Assembly (NCBI RefSeq): GCF_005887615.1
Contig: NZ_VANS01000001.1
Coordinates: forward strand, 1,165,415 to 1,229,414
From: Sulfitobacter sabulilitoris
GTDB taxonomy: Bacteria; Pseudomonadota; Alphaproteobacteria; Rhodobacterales; Rhodobacteraceae
Reading direction: 5' to 3'
DNA: 64,000 nt
Shown here: one piece after another, positions 17,530 through 26,037 of the stretch
How the letters are laid out: each line of letters starts with the position of its first letter
Numbering within the stretch: position 1 is the first letter of the stretch
Made by a program: the position numbers and the translations under genes
Notes under the pieces: model-generated
The model's input: only the letters and a program-made list of their open reading frames with translations
Database searches by the model: none
Told to the model about the DNA's origin: nothing

Positions 17530-19044
17530 ATGGCCAACCCGCTTTATGACACCCTGTTTGGACGCCACGCGGGCCAGGACACCCCCTTCCTGCACCTGCC
17601 CGATGGCACCACGCTGAGCCATGATGCCTTTTTGCAGACCGCCGCGCGTTATGCCCATACCCTGACCGACCTGGGGCTTGTCCCCGGCGACCGGCTGGCG
17701 GTGCAAATCGAAAAATCGCCCGAAGCGCTGGCGGTCTATGCCGCCTGCGCGCAGACCGGCGTGGTCTTCCTGCCGCTCAATACCGCCTATACCGCCGACG
17801 AAGTCGCCTATTTCGTCGACAACAGCGGCGCCAAGCTGCTGCTCTGCGACCCGTCCAGGCAACAGGCGCTCGTGCCCATCGCCAAATCCTGCGCGGCGCG
17901 GCTGGAAACGCTCGACAGCGATGGCGCTGGCACGTTCGCGGGGCTGGCGACGGACCACCCGACGCAATTCGACACATCGGATCGCGGCGCCGACGATCTG
18001 GCGGCCTTCCTGTACACCTCGGGCACCACGGGCCGGTCCAAGGGCGCGATGCTGAGCCAGGCCAACCTGCTGTCCAACGCCGAGACCCTGACCGATTACT
18101 GGCGGTTCACGGCCGATGACGTGTTGCTGCACGCGCTGCCGATCTTTCACACGCACGGGCTGTTCGTGGCCACCAACGTCACGCTGATGGCCGGAGGATC
18201 GATGATCTTTCTGCCGAAATTCGATCTGGACGAGATGATCGCGCAGATGCCCCGCGCCACCGCCATGATGGGTGTGCCCACCTTCTACACGCGGCTTCTG
18301 GGCGACGACCGCTTTGACAGCGGCCTGACACAGCACATGCGGCTGTTCATCTCGGGCTCGGCGCCTCTGCTGGCCGAGACGCATGTCGAATTCGAGGCCC
18401 GGACCGGCCACCGCATTCTCGAGCGCTACGGGATGACGGAAACCAACATGAACACATCCAACCCCTATGACGGCGAACGGCGCGCGGGCACCGTGGGCTT
18501 TGCCCTGCCCGGCGTCGAGCTGAAGATCACCGACCCCGCCACCGGCGACAGCCTGCCGCAGGGCGAGATCGGCCAGATCGAAGTGCGCGGCCCCAACGTG
18601 TTCCAGGGCTATTGGCAAATGCCCGAAAAGACGGCCGAGGAACTGCGCGAGGACGGGTTTTTCATCACCGGCGACCTGGGTCAGATCGACGCCGACGGGT
18701 ACGTCAGCATCGTCGGCCGCAACAAGGATCTGATCATTTCGGGCGGATACAATATCTACCCCAAGGAAATCGAGCTTCTGCTCGATGAGCAGCCCGGTGT
18801 GCAGGAATCGGCCGTCATCGGCGTGCCGCATCCGGATTTCGGGGAAACCGTGGTCGGCGTTCTGGTGCCGCAGTCCGGCAAGACGCCCGACCTTGACGCA
18901 ATCGCCCGCGACATCGGCACCTCGCTGGCGCGCTTCAAGCAGCCACGCAAGCTGGTGGTCGTGCCGGAACTGCCGCGCAATACGATGGGCAAGGTGCAAA
19001 AGAACCTGCTGCGCGACGACTACGGCGACCTGTTCACCGCATGA
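17530..19044 (+). CDS. matB: Malonyl-CoA synthetase (malonate-CoA ligase)
   Basis: Adenylate-forming acyl-CoA synthetase of 504 residues: malonate + CoA + ATP gives malonyl-CoA + AMP + PPi. The ATP loop is YTSGTTGRSKGAM (about 158-170). The adenylation motif ERYGMTETNMN, the hinge TGDLGQID and the C-terminal catalytic Lys of PRNTMGKVQK are all visible. ERYGMTE and the overall length match MatB rather than acetate or long-chain enzymes. A strong AAAAGGAG ribosome site precedes the ATG at 17530, 14 bp after matA. It is the last gene of the mat operon. Confidence 0.95.
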   Translation: MANPLYDTLFGRHAGQDTPFLHLPDGTTLSHDAFLQTAARYAHTLTDLGLVPGDRLAVQIEKSPEALAVYAACAQTGVVFLPLNTAYTADEVAYFVDNSGAKLLLCDPSRQQALVPIAKSCAARLETLDSDGAGTFAGLATDHPTQFDTSDRGADDLAAFLYTSGTTGRSKGAMLSQANLLSNAETLTDYWRFTADDVLLHALPIFHTHGLFVATNVTLMAGGSMIFLPKFDLDEMIAQMPRATAMMGVPTFYTRLLGDDRFDSGLTQHMRLFISGSAPLLAETHVEFEARTGHRILERYGMTETNMNTSNPYDGERRAGTVGFALPGVELKITDPATGDSLPQGEIGQIEVRGPNVFQGYWQMPEKTAEELREDGFFITGDLGQIDADGYVSIVGRNKDLIISGGYNIYPKEIELLLDEQPGVQESAVIGVPHPDFGETVVGVLVPQSGKTPDLDAIARDIGTSLARFKQPRKLVVVPELPRNTMGKVQKNLLRDDYGDLFTA

Positions 19045-19051
19045 GCAGGGG

Positions 19052-19399
19052 TCAGTTGATCGGAAACTGCACGAGGCACTGCGCCGCGTAGCGCTCGAAA
19101 TCCGCGAACGTCTGTTCCAGATCGCGGCGGTCGCGCACGATCTTGAGGGCCGCTTTCTTCTGCGGCCACGTCCCGCTGACGTGCCGTTCGAGGATCAGCA
19201 CGGTGATGGCCAGCATGATCTCCTTGTCCACCGGGCGCATCCGGCCCGCCGCCTCCAGCGCCGAGGCGGTATAGGCCAGCGTGTTGGCGCAGCGCAGCGC
19301 CGCCGCCTCGGACCCGGTATAGGTCCGCGCCTCCAGCGCCGCGGCGGGGCCGGCCCCTGCCCCCAGCGCACAGGCCAGCGCAAGGGCGAGCCGTCTCAA
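19052..19399 (-). CDS. Small secreted protein, unknown function
   Basis: The 115-residue product has a clear signal peptide (MRRLALALACALGAG..., cleavage near AAA-LEA). The mature part has two Cys (CANTLAY and AAQCLVQFP) that could form a periplasmic disulfide. I do not recognise the family. Its 5' end overlaps the 3' end of the Lrp-type domain gene by 4 bp on the same strand, so the two are probably cotranscribed and convergent with matB. The 3' end is only 7 bp from the matB stop. Confidence 0.7.
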   Translation of the reverse strand: MRRLALALACALGAGAGPAAALEARTYTGSEAAALRCANTLAYTASALEAAGRMRPVDKEIMLAITVLILERHVSGTWPQKKAALKIVRDRRDLEQTFADFERYAAQCLVQFPIN

Positions 19400-19635
19400 A
19401 AGACCTTGAACGTCATGGTGGTAAGCGATCGCTCTATCCCCTTGATGTCGAGCAGATGATCGTTGATGTATTTGCCGACATCCGCCTCCTTTGGAATATA
19501 GAGCTTCATCAGCAGGTCATAATCTCCGCTGGTGGAATAAAGCTCCGAATGTATCTCGCGCAAGGCGATCTCCTCGGCCACCTCGTAGGTGGTGCCGGGG
19601 CGGCAGCGGATCTGGATGAAGACGCAGGTGCTCAT
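19396..19635 (-). CDS. Stand-alone Lrp/AsnC ligand-binding (RAM) domain protein
   Basis: The 79-residue product corresponds only to the C-terminal effector-binding domain of Lrp/AsnC regulators (VFIQIRCRPGTTYEVAEEI at the start, SGDYDLLMKLYIP in the middle, IKGIERSLTTMTFKVF at the end). The DNA-binding helix-turn-helix is absent. The start at 19635 has an AAGGAC ribosome site and the upstream frame to 19791 is not Lrp-like, so this is not a visible truncation of a full regulator. Such RAM-only proteins are known and can bind amino acids or hetero-oligomerise. It is divergent from hisB. Confidence 0.85.
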   Translation of the reverse strand: MSTCVFIQIRCRPGTTYEVAEEIALREIHSELYSTSGDYDLLMKLYIPKEADVGKYINDHLLDIKGIERSLTTMTFKVF

Positions 19636-19775
19636 GGGGAAGTCCTTGAAAAGGCGCGTGTGTGTCCGGACCCAAGCTGGCATATCCGGCACCGGGGCCG
19701 CAATCCCTGATCGCAGACGCTTGGCGCGGGCCGCATGACTGCTATAAGGGCGCGAAAGACACCAAGGGGCCGCGC

Positions 19776-20363
19776 ATGCGACAGCACACAATCACCCGCA
19801 CCACCGCCGAGACCGACATCACCGTGACCGTCGATCTCGATGGCACCGGCGCCTATGACAACCAGACCGGCGTGGGGTTCTTCGATCACATGCTCGACCA
19901 GCTTGCGCGCCACTCGCTGATCGACATGACCGTGCGCGCCAAGGGCGACCTGCACATTGACGACCACCACACGGTCGAGGACGTGGGCATCGCGCTGGGT
20001 CAGGCGCTGAGCGGGGCGCTGGGCGACAAGCGCGGCATCCGCCGCTATGGCGCGTGCCTGCTGCCGATGGACGATGCGCTGGTGCGCGCGGCGCTGGACC
20101 TCTCCGCCCGGCCCTTCTTGGTGTGGAACGTGACCCTGCCGACACCCAGGATCGGCACCTTTGACACCGAATTGGTGCGCGAATTCTTCCAGGCGCTCAG
20201 CACCCATGGCGGCATCACCCTTCATGTCGACATGCTGCACGGGCTCAACAGCCATCACATCGCCGAGGCGGCGTTCAAATCCGTGGCCCGCGCCCTGCGC
20301 GACGCGGTAGAGGTCGATCCGCGCAAGGCGGCTGACATCCCCTCGACCAAGGGCGCGCTGTAA
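19776..20363 (+). CDS. hisB: Imidazoleglycerol-phosphate dehydratase
   Basis: Histidine biosynthesis step 7: imidazole glycerol phosphate to imidazole acetol phosphate. The product is 195 residues, the monofunctional form. The Mn-binding motifs are visible as [30 protein letters not shown] and the later [19 protein letters not shown]. The start MRQHTITR at 19776 aligns with the family; the ORF extension to 19662 does not. The hisH start is 3 bp after its stop, so they form an operon. Confidence 0.97.
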   Translation: MRQHTITRTTAETDITVTVDLDGTGAYDNQTGVGFFDHMLDQLARHSLIDMTVRAKGDLHIDDHHTVEDVGIALGQALSGALGDKRGIRRYGACLLPMDDALVRAALDLSARPFLVWNVTLPTPRIGTFDTELVREFFQALSTHGGITLHVDMLHGLNSHHIAEAAFKSVARALRDAVEVDPRKAADIPSTKGAL

Positions 20364-20366
20364 GCC

Positions 20367-21005
20367 ATGCTGACGGCGATCATCGACTACGAGAGCGGCA
20401 ACCTGCATTCGGCGCACAAGGCGTTCGAGCGGATGGCGCGCGAGGGCGACGCGGGCAAAGTCGTGGTGACGTCGGACGCCGATGTGGTGGCGCGCGCCGA
20501 CCGGATCGTGCTGCCCGGCGACGGCGCCTTTCCTGCCTGCATGCGTGCGTTGAAGGGCCGGTCCGGCCTTTATTCGGCGATGGTCGAAGCCGTGGAGGAC
20601 CGCGGCCGCCCGTTTCTCGGCATCTGCGTCGGTATGCAGCTCATGGCGACGTGGGGCCGCGAATACGACGACACCCCCGGCCTTGACTGGATCGGTGGCG
20701 AGGTGACGCGCATCACGCCCGCCGATCCCGCGCTGAAGGTGCCGCACATGGGCTGGAACGACCTGGTGATCGACCACCCGCACCCGGTGTTCGACGGCAT
20801 CGCGACCGGCGATCACACCTATTTCGTTCATTCCTACCACATGGCGGTCGCGGACCCCGCGCAACGCCTTGCGCATGTGGACTACGCGGGCGATGTCACG
20901 GCTGTCGTGGGGCGCGGCACGATGCTGGGGTTTCAGTTCCACCCCGAGAAAAGCCAGACCACCGGCCTGCGGCTGATCGCCAACTTCCTGGCCTGGAGCC
21001 CCTGA
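20367..21005 (+). CDS. hisH: Imidazole glycerol phosphate synthase, glutaminase subunit
   Basis: Class I glutamine amidotransferase of 212 residues that supplies ammonia to HisF. The catalytic Cys (about C87) lies in [11 protein letters not shown], and the His/Glu pair is in FQFHPEKSQ near the C-terminus. It follows hisB by 3 bp. The partner hisF is about 1.9 kb downstream, with two opposite-strand genes and hisA in between. Confidence 0.97.
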   Translation: MLTAIIDYESGNLHSAHKAFERMAREGDAGKVVVTSDADVVARADRIVLPGDGAFPACMRALKGRSGLYSAMVEAVEDRGRPFLGICVGMQLMATWGREYDDTPGLDWIGGEVTRITPADPALKVPHMGWNDLVIDHPHPVFDGIATGDHTYFVHSYHMAVADPAQRLAHVDYAGDVTAVVGRGTMLGFQFHPEKSQTTGLRLIANFLAWSP

Positions 21006-21010
21006 ACCGG

Positions 21011-21427
21011 TCATCTGATCCGGGTCCAGATCTGCCCTTGGCAGACCCCCGCCTTGCACGCCCGCACCGCCAGGCGGTCGCCGGCCAATGTCATGCTGGC
21101 AAGCGCCATCACGTTCAGCAGCGGCACATGCACCGTGCCGTTGCCATAGCGGCCGCCGCCCAGTGTCTCCAAATTCCAAAAAAGGTCGCGCCCGATGTTG
21201 CGGGTGCGCACCTCGCGGCCCTGACGGTCGAACGCGGCCTTGACCGTGCCGCAGAATTTGGCGGCGCAGGACCGGATCTCGATATGCGAGGTCAGTTTCT
21301 TGCGGTCCGGCTCGGTCTGCCAAAGCCCTTCCAGCGGATCGCGGGCCTCGGCCCGGTCCGCGCAGGCGATGACCAGCATCAGCGATACGACGATGGCGAT
21401 AAGGATCTTGGTGACGACCTGCGACAT
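21011..21427 (-). CDS. DUF2147-family periplasmic protein (copy 1)
   Basis: Exported protein of 138 residues: an N-terminal signal or anchor (about 1-28) followed by a DUF2147 domain beginning DPLEGLWQTE. Two Cys pairs (RSCAAKFCG and RACKAGVCQ) are conserved and could form disulfides. It ends with IWTRIR, matching the end of the neighbouring paralogue. The domain's function is unknown; members are lipocalin-like small beta proteins. The gene is convergent with hisH (5 bp between stops) and lies in the middle of the his cluster. Confidence 0.85.
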   Translation of the reverse strand: MSQVVTKILIAIVVSLMLVIACADRAEARDPLEGLWQTEPDRKKLTSHIEIRSCAAKFCGTVKAAFDRQGREVRTRNIGRDLFWNLETLGGGRYGNGTVHVPLLNVMALASMTLAGDRLAVRACKAGVCQGQIWTRIR

Positions 21428-21517
21428 TGCGATGCTCCGGCGGTGCGGCGAACCCTACGCTACCCCGACCGGCGCGGTCCGCCTTGCGGCACATCAAGAC
21501 CTGGACGCCGAAACACG

Positions 21518-21548
21518 AAAAAGGGCAGGCTGCGATTGCACCCTGCCC
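21518..21548 (-). terminator. Rho-independent terminator of the upstream DUF2147 gene
   Basis: On the minus strand GGGCAGG (21548-21542) pairs with CCTGCCC (21529-21523), followed by TTTTT (21522-21518). It lies 28 bp after the stop of the gene at 21577-21963 and before the second DUF2147 gene, so the two paralogues are probably separate transcription units. Confidence 0.85.
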
Positions 21549-21576
21549 GTCCGGTCGCGAAACCCTCGGCTTCGGT

Positions 21577-21963
21577 TTACTTGAGCCGCGTCCAGGTCTG
21601 CTTGGAGCAGATCAACCCGCCCGCGACACAGCCAGACAGTTTCACGCTGTCGCCCGCAAGGGCCATCTTGCCGATGTAGATCTTGTCATTGGACGGGCGC
21701 CAGACCTTGCCCTTGTAGTTGCCACCGCCGGAATTCGCCATGTCGATGACCAATGTCTTGCCGATGTTGGGCGACTGGTATTCGCCGCTGGCGTTGAAGG
21801 TCTTGGCGATCTTGCCGCAGTAATTCGGCCCGCAGGGTGCAATGACGACATGCGCAAAGGCACCATCGTCCGCTTCGGTCTTCCAGGTGCCTTCCAGCGG
21901 ATCGGCCAGCGCGGCCCCCGCACAGGCAACGGCCAGCGCCGTCAATGCGATCAGTTTTTTCAT
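21577..21963 (-). CDS. DUF2147-family periplasmic protein (copy 2)
   Basis: A 128-residue exported protein with a clean signal peptide (MKKLIALTALAVACAGAALA, cleavage before DPLEG). The mature domain parallels copy 1: DPLEGTWKTE, a Cys pair in APCGPNYCGK, the MALAGDSVKLSGC segment and the ending WTRLK. Sequence differences are spread over the whole length, so this is an old duplication. A GGGAGGA ribosome site precedes the ATG at 21963, and the longer frame upstream is not needed. It has its own terminator at 21518-21548. Confidence 0.88.
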   Translation of the reverse strand: MKKLIALTALAVACAGAALADPLEGTWKTEADDGAFAHVVIAPCGPNYCGKIAKTFNASGEYQSPNIGKTLVIDMANSGGGNYKGKVWRPSNDKIYIGKMALAGDSVKLSGCVAGGLICSKQTWTRLK

Positions 21964-22113
21964 CTTTGTCCTCCCGTTACCCGCGCACCATGACGGTGCC
22001 GCCACGATTCTCGCAAGATTGACCTTGGGTCGCACGCCATGCGAACGCTGCGTTGCAAATCGCCCCACCGCAGGGCAAAAGGCCAGTCAGGCAACGGCAA
22101 AGGCAGACCTCAG

Positions 22114-22833
22114 ATGATCCTCTTCCCCGCGATCGACCTCAAGGACGGACAGGCCGTGCGCCTCGTCCACGGCGACATGGAACGCTCGACGGTCTTCAAT
22201 GACGATCCGGCCGCGCAGGCCATGGAGTTCGTGAGCGCGGGCTGCGAGTGGCTGCACCTTGTCGATCTGAACGGCGCCTTCGCGGGCCAGCCCGTCAACG
22301 CCGCCCCGGTCGAGGCGATCCTCAAGGCCTGCAAGGTGCCCGCGCAACTGGGTGGCGGCATCCGCGACATGGCCACGATCGAAGCCTGGCTCGACAAGGG
22401 GCTGGCGCGGGTGATCCTCGGCACCGTCGCGGTCGAAGACCCCGGACTGGTGCGCGACGCCGCCCGCGCGTTCCCCGGCCAGGTCGCGGTGGGCATCGAT
22501 GCGCGCGGCGGCAAGGTCGCCACCAAGGGCTGGGCGACGGAAACGGACGTGAACGCGACCGACCTTGCGAAATCCTTCGAAGACGCGGGCGTCGCGGCGA
22601 TCATCTATACCGACATCAACCGCGACGGCGCCATGGGCGGCCCCAACATCGAGGCGACCGACGCGCTTGCCCGCGCCGTGTCGATCCCGGTCATCGCCTC
22701 CGGCGGGGTCTCGTCGCTGGACGATCTTCTGGCGCTGAAGCGCACCGGGGTCATCTCTGGCGCCATATCGGGCCGCGCGCTCTATGACGGGGCCATCGAC
22801 CTTGAAACCGCCCTTGCCGCCCTGCGGTCGTGA
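22114..22833 (+). CDS. hisA: Phosphoribosylformimino-5-aminoimidazole carboxamide ribotide isomerase
   Basis: Histidine biosynthesis isomerase (ProFAR to PRFAR), 239 residues, a (beta/alpha)8 barrel. The catalytic Asp near the N-terminus lies in [14 protein letters not shown] and the second in [12 protein letters not shown]. Phosphate-binding loops include LGGGIRD and ASGGVSSL. The start at ATG 22114 is fixed by MILFPAIDL. It follows a gap of about 150 bp after the DUF2147 promoter region, which it probably shares divergently. Confidence 0.97.
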   Translation: MILFPAIDLKDGQAVRLVHGDMERSTVFNDDPAAQAMEFVSAGCEWLHLVDLNGAFAGQPVNAAPVEAILKACKVPAQLGGGIRDMATIEAWLDKGLARVILGTVAVEDPGLVRDAARAFPGQVAVGIDARGGKVATKGWATETDVNATDLAKSFEDAGVAAIIYTDINRDGAMGGPNIEATDALARAVSIPVIASGGVSSLDDLLALKRTGVISGAISGRALYDGAIDLETALAALRS

Positions 22834-22937
22834 CGCCTCTTTTTCCGTGATGCCCTCGAAGGGGGAGCTTTCCGGGCCGCCGCCCCCCCCTCACTGCAAC
22901 CCTTGCCGCCCTGCGCCGTGACCGCTAAACCACCCCC

Positions 22938-23699
22938 ATGCTCAAGACCCGCATCATTCCCTGTCTCGATGTCGCCGACGGCCGCGTGGTCAAGGGCGTC
23001 AATTTCGTCGGCCTGCGCGACGCGGGCGATCCGGTGGATGCCGCGATCGCCTATGACGCCGCCGGTGCGGACGAATTGTGCTTTCTCGACATCCACGCCA
23101 CGCATGAAAATCGCGGCACGATGTTCGACGTGGTGTCGCGCACGGCCGAGCATTGCTACATTCCCTTGACCGTCGGCGGTGGCGTGCGCAGCCCCGCGGA
23201 CGTGCGCGCCCTGCTGCTCGCGGGCGCGGACAAGGTCAGCTTCAACTCCGCCGCGGTGGCCGACCCCGACGTGGTCGCGCGCTCTGCCGATCAATTCGGC
23301 AGCCAGTGCATCGTCGTGGCCATCGACGCGAAAACCGTCCGCCCGGGAAAATGGGAAATCTTCACGCATGGCGGTCGCAAACCCACCGGTATCGATGCCG
23401 TCGACTTCGCCCGCACCGTCACCGCGAAAGGCGCGGGCGAAATCCTTCTCACCTCGATGGATCGCGACGGCACGCGCGCGGGCTTCAACCTGCCCCTGAC
23501 CCGCGCCATCGCGGATGCGGTAAATGTGCCCGTCATCGCCTCGGGGGGCGTCGGCACCCTCGATCACCTCGTCGAAGGCGTGCTCCAAGGCCACGCCTCC
23601 GCGGTGCTCGCCGCCTCGATCTTTCACTTCGGCGACTATTCCATCGCGCAGGCCAAGCGCCACATGGCCGAGGCCGGCATCCCGATGAGGCTGGCATGA
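22938..23699 (+). CDS. hisF: Imidazole glycerol phosphate synthase, cyclase subunit
   Basis: Cyclase of 253 residues that uses ammonia from HisH to make imidazole glycerol phosphate and AICAR. N-terminal [19 protein letters not shown] contains the catalytic Asp, and [13 protein letters not shown] has the second. The phosphate site [12 protein letters not shown] is intact. It is paralogous to hisA just upstream, and its stop overlaps the start of hisE (ATGA). Confidence 0.97.
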   Translation: MLKTRIIPCLDVADGRVVKGVNFVGLRDAGDPVDAAIAYDAAGADELCFLDIHATHENRGTMFDVVSRTAEHCYIPLTVGGGVRSPADVRALLLAGADKVSFNSAAVADPDVVARSADQFGSQCIVVAIDAKTVRPGKWEIFTHGGRKPTGIDAVDFARTVTAKGAGEILLTSMDRDGTRAGFNLPLTRAIADAVNVPVIASGGVGTLDHLVEGVLQGHASAVLAASIFHFGDYSIAQAKRHMAEAGIPMRLA

Positions 23700-24004
23700 C
23701 CCTCGAGGATCTCTTCGCCATCATTCAGACCCGAAAGGCTGCCGACCCGCACAGCAGCTGGACCGCACAATTGCTGGCCAAGGGCCCCGAGAAATGCGCC
23801 GAGAAATTCGGCGAGGAAGCCATCGAGGCGATCATCGAAGCGGTCAAGGGCGACCGTGCCGCCTTGACCTCGGAGGCCGCGGACGTGCTCTATCACCTGC
23901 TGGTGATGCTGGCGGCCCGCGACGTCGATTTCGCCGACGTCCTGACCGAACTCGAGCGCCGGCAATCGCAATCCGGCCTCGCGGAAAAAGCGAACCGCCC
24001 CTAG
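23696..24004 (+). CDS. hisE: Phosphoribosyl-ATP pyrophosphatase
   Basis: Monofunctional HisE of 102 residues, hydrolysing PR-ATP to PR-AMP + PPi. The all-alpha MazG-like metal-binding motif is [18 protein letters not shown] followed by [13 protein letters not shown]. It overlaps hisF by 4 bp and closes the hisA-hisF-hisE run. HisI is not fused here and is not in the window. Confidence 0.95.
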   Translation: MTLEDLFAIIQTRKAADPHSSWTAQLLAKGPEKCAEKFGEEAIEAIIEAVKGDRAALTSEAADVLYHLLVMLAARDVDFADVLTELERRQSQSGLAEKANRP

Positions 24005-24102
24005 CTTCTGTTGGCCCGAAATACCTTCGGGGGAATGGCGCATCGCGCCGTGGGGGTGGCAGACAGCCCCCCATGCCCGGTCGGGAAACGCCCGCGACCC
24101 GA

Positions 24103-24570
24103 CTAAAGCTTGCTGGAAATGATCCCGGTCGCAAAACCGCCCATCCGCAATTCGCCGAACAGGCGCTGGTATTCGATCTTGGGGCACCGGTTCTGGATCA
24201 CCGTCACCCCCCGCGCCTCCGCCTTGGCCGCGGCGGCCGGATGTTCCACGCCGATCTGCATCCAGATCGTCTGCAGGTCCGGGAAAGCGTCCAGCGCTTC
24301 GTCCACGATGGGCGGCACCGCCTCGGAGCGGCGAAAGATGTCGACCATGTCGACCGGTCCCTCTATCTCGCGCAGGCTGGCGCGCACGGTCTGCCCGAAC
24401 AGGATCTCTCCTGCGTGCCCGGGGTTCACCGGCACCACCTCGAACCCCTTGAGGGACAGGTAGCGCGCCACGTAATAACTGGGCCGCACAGAGTTCATCG
24501 ACACGCCCACCACGGCCACGCGGCGCGTTCGTGTCAGAATCGATTTCAGCAGGTCATCGGAATATGTCAT
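24103..24570 (-). CDS. CoA-binding (Rossmann-fold) protein, YccU-like
   Basis: A 155-residue single-domain CoA_binding protein, the Rossmann domain also found in succinyl-CoA synthetase alpha. The N-terminal nucleotide site is VAVVGVSMNSVRPSYYVARYL. Later motifs are VPVNPGHAGEI, VDIFRRSEAVP and the C-terminal IQNRCPKIEYQRL. Its physiological role is unknown. It is preceded on the same strand by a strong terminator hairpin 29 bp upstream of its ATG (24599-24634), so it either has its own short promoter or is attenuated. Confidence 0.9.
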   Translation of the reverse strand: MTYSDDLLKSILTRTRRVAVVGVSMNSVRPSYYVARYLSLKGFEVVPVNPGHAGEILFGQTVRASLREIEGPVDMVDIFRRSEAVPPIVDEALDAFPDLQTIWMQIGVEHPAAAAKAEARGVTVIQNRCPKIEYQRLFGELRMGGFATGIISSKL

Positions 24571-24598
24571 GCCGACGACCCTAGACGGTTCGGACGGC

Positions 24599-24634
24599 AA
24601 AAAAAAGCGCCCCGGCAGCCAGTGCTTGGGGCGC
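24599..24634 (-). terminator. Strong rho-independent terminator upstream of the CoA-binding gene
   Basis: On the minus strand GCGCCCC (24634-24628) pairs with GGGGCGC (24613-24607), followed by eight T residues (24606-24599). It ends only 28 bp before the start codon of the downstream gene, an unusual place unless it terminates a separate small RNA or acts as an attenuator. Confidence 0.9.
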
Positions 24635-24700
24635 ATAGGTACGGAACGAGGGACAGTGAAGAGCATCAGGCGTTCCGTGCCTGCGCTCCTTTCGAAGATG
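24599..24700 (-). ncRNA. Candidate small RNA or structured mRNA leader
   Basis: On the minus strand a long-stem hairpin (ACGGAACG at 24678-24671 with CGTTCCGT at 24648-24641, loop of 22 nt, flanked by an AGG/CCT extension) is followed by the terminator at 24634-24599. Upstream lies a purine-rich GAAAGGAG. The gene to the right ends at 24777, so the RNA could be processed from that transcript or have its own promoter. No Rfam family is recognised by eye. Strand and 3' end are well supported, the 5' end is a guess. Confidence 0.5.
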
Positions 24701-24776
24701 GGTATTTCAACCCGATCCGAAAAGACCTTGTCGCGAAACTGTGAACAGCAGGTGAATTCTTCGCAAGACCGCCCGT

Positions 24777-25118
24777 TTAATCGAAAATATCCTCGACCGC
24801 GTCGAACGCCTCCTCCACCAGGTAGGCCAGGAACCCTTTGCGTTTCTTTTTTGGACGGCGCCACCCGCGCCGCAGGGCCAGTTTGGCCTCGCCGCCCAAG
24901 GGGAACCGCTTTTGCACGGGCGCGGGTCTGGACCGGTCCGGCGCGGGCCCGGAGCGGCACTGCGGCCTGGCGTCTGGCTGCACTGGAAGCGCCTTGAGAT
25001 CGCGCAACGGCGCGCCGCACCGCGAGCAGGCCAGTTCGTGCCGGGTCTCGCCGCGCAGCACCAGCGCGGCGCGGGTGCCGCAATAACAGCAGGTCGCGAT
25101 CTTCGTGGGAGTGCCCAA
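24777..25118 (-). CDS. Small zinc-ribbon protein, unknown function
   Basis: A 113-residue protein whose N-terminus carries two CxxC knuckles (CCYCG at about 10-14 and ACSRCG at about 31-36), forming a predicted zinc ribbon. A Pro/Arg-rich linker, a very basic RPKKKRK stretch and an acidic C-terminal helix ending EDIFD follow. I do not recognise a named family. It lies 9 bp downstream of rlmB on the same strand, so it is probably in the rlmB operon, suggesting a nucleic-acid-related role. Confidence 0.75.
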   Translation of the reverse strand: MGTPTKIATCCYCGTRAALVLRGETRHELACSRCGAPLRDLKALPVQPDARPQCRSGPAPDRSRPAPVQKRFPLGGEAKLALRRGWRRPKKKRKGFLAYLVEEAFDAVEDIFD

Positions 25119-25127
25119 GCGTCCCTC

Positions 25128-25904
25128 CTATCCGTGGTCCTTGCTGGCATATAGGGCAATCGCAGCGGCGTTTGAGACGTTGAGCGACCCGAAAGCGCCG
25201 TCTGCGTCAATCCGCACCAGCGCATCGACGGTCGCCTTCGTCTTGTCGCGCAGACCCGGCCCCTCGGCACCCAGCACCAACGCGACTGCGCGGTCGCGCT
25301 TGCCGGCCACGGCCGCCTCGACGGTCTGCTCGGCTTCCCCGTCCAGACCGAGCACGAGGTATCCCATGCCCTGCAGCGCCTTGATCGTATCGCTGAGGTT
25401 GCGCACCCGCAGATAGGGCTGACGCTCCAGCGCGCCGCTCGCCGTCTTGGCCAAGGCACCTGTTTCCGGGGCGGAATGATGGCGTGTGCCGATCACCGCA
25501 GAGGCGCCCAGCACCTCGGCGGAGCGCAGAATCGCGCCCACGTTGTGCGGATCGGTCACCCGGTCCAGCAAGATCACGCGCGGCGCCGCGGGTCCGATGC
25601 ACACGTCCTCCAGCCGCCCCCAGCTCAGCGGCTTGACCTCGAGCGCCGCGCCCTGGTGAACCGATCCGGGATCGAGCGGCGCGTTGAACTTGCGCGGATC
25701 CACGATTTCGGGCTCGATCGCGGCCTGCGCGATCGCATCTTCCAGCTTGTTGTGGGCATTCAGCGTGACGATAAGCTTTAATTTTTCGCGCGCGGGGTTC
25801 ATCAGCGCGTCGCGCACCGCGTGCAGACCGAACAGCCACAGCGTCTCGCGCGCCTCTGCCTTCCTGTCCTGCTCTTTCGCCACGACCCACTTGGGCTTTT
25901 TCAT
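25128..25904 (-). CDS. rlmB: 23S rRNA (guanosine-2'-O)-methyltransferase, TrmH/SpoU family
   Basis: SAM-dependent 2'-O-ribose methyltransferase with a trefoil knot, 258 residues. An N-terminal substrate-binding domain (FGLHAVRDALMNP) is followed by the three SpoU motifs: DRVTDPHNVGAILRSAE, LVLGAEGPGLR and SLNVSNAAAIALY. Domain order matches RlmB (Gm2251 in E. coli numbering), though TrmH-family assignment to a particular site is inferred. The ATG at 25904 (MKKPKW) is favoured over 25931. It is divergent from tRNA-Tyr. Confidence 0.9.
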   Translation of the reverse strand: MKKPKWVVAKEQDRKAEARETLWLFGLHAVRDALMNPAREKLKLIVTLNAHNKLEDAIAQAAIEPEIVDPRKFNAPLDPGSVHQGAALEVKPLSWGRLEDVCIGPAAPRVILLDRVTDPHNVGAILRSAEVLGASAVIGTRHHSAPETGALAKTASGALERQPYLRVRNLSDTIKALQGMGYLVLGLDGEAEQTVEAAVAGKRDRAVALVLGAEGPGLRDKTKATVDALVRIDADGAFGSLNVSNAAAIALYASKDHG

Positions 25905-25986
25905 CTCGCGCACCCCATGATTTTGGCGCAAAAAAGGTCGAGTTTTCGCCTTGACGCCTATCTGCCCCGCTTGTAATCACGCCTTC

Positions 25987-26032
25987 ACGTTCAGCGCAAT
26001 GCGCAGGGCACGTTCAGCGCACTGCGCAGGAC
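25987..26032. repeat. Two tandem 23-bp direct repeats upstream of tRNA-Tyr
   Basis: Positions 25987-26009 and 26010-26032 are 23-bp repeats differing at two bases, each containing a GCGCA(A/C)TGCGC inverted repeat. They end 5 bp before the mature tRNA-Tyr and lie in its 5' leader or promoter. Function unknown. Confidence 0.7.
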
Positions 26033-26037
26033 AAAGT

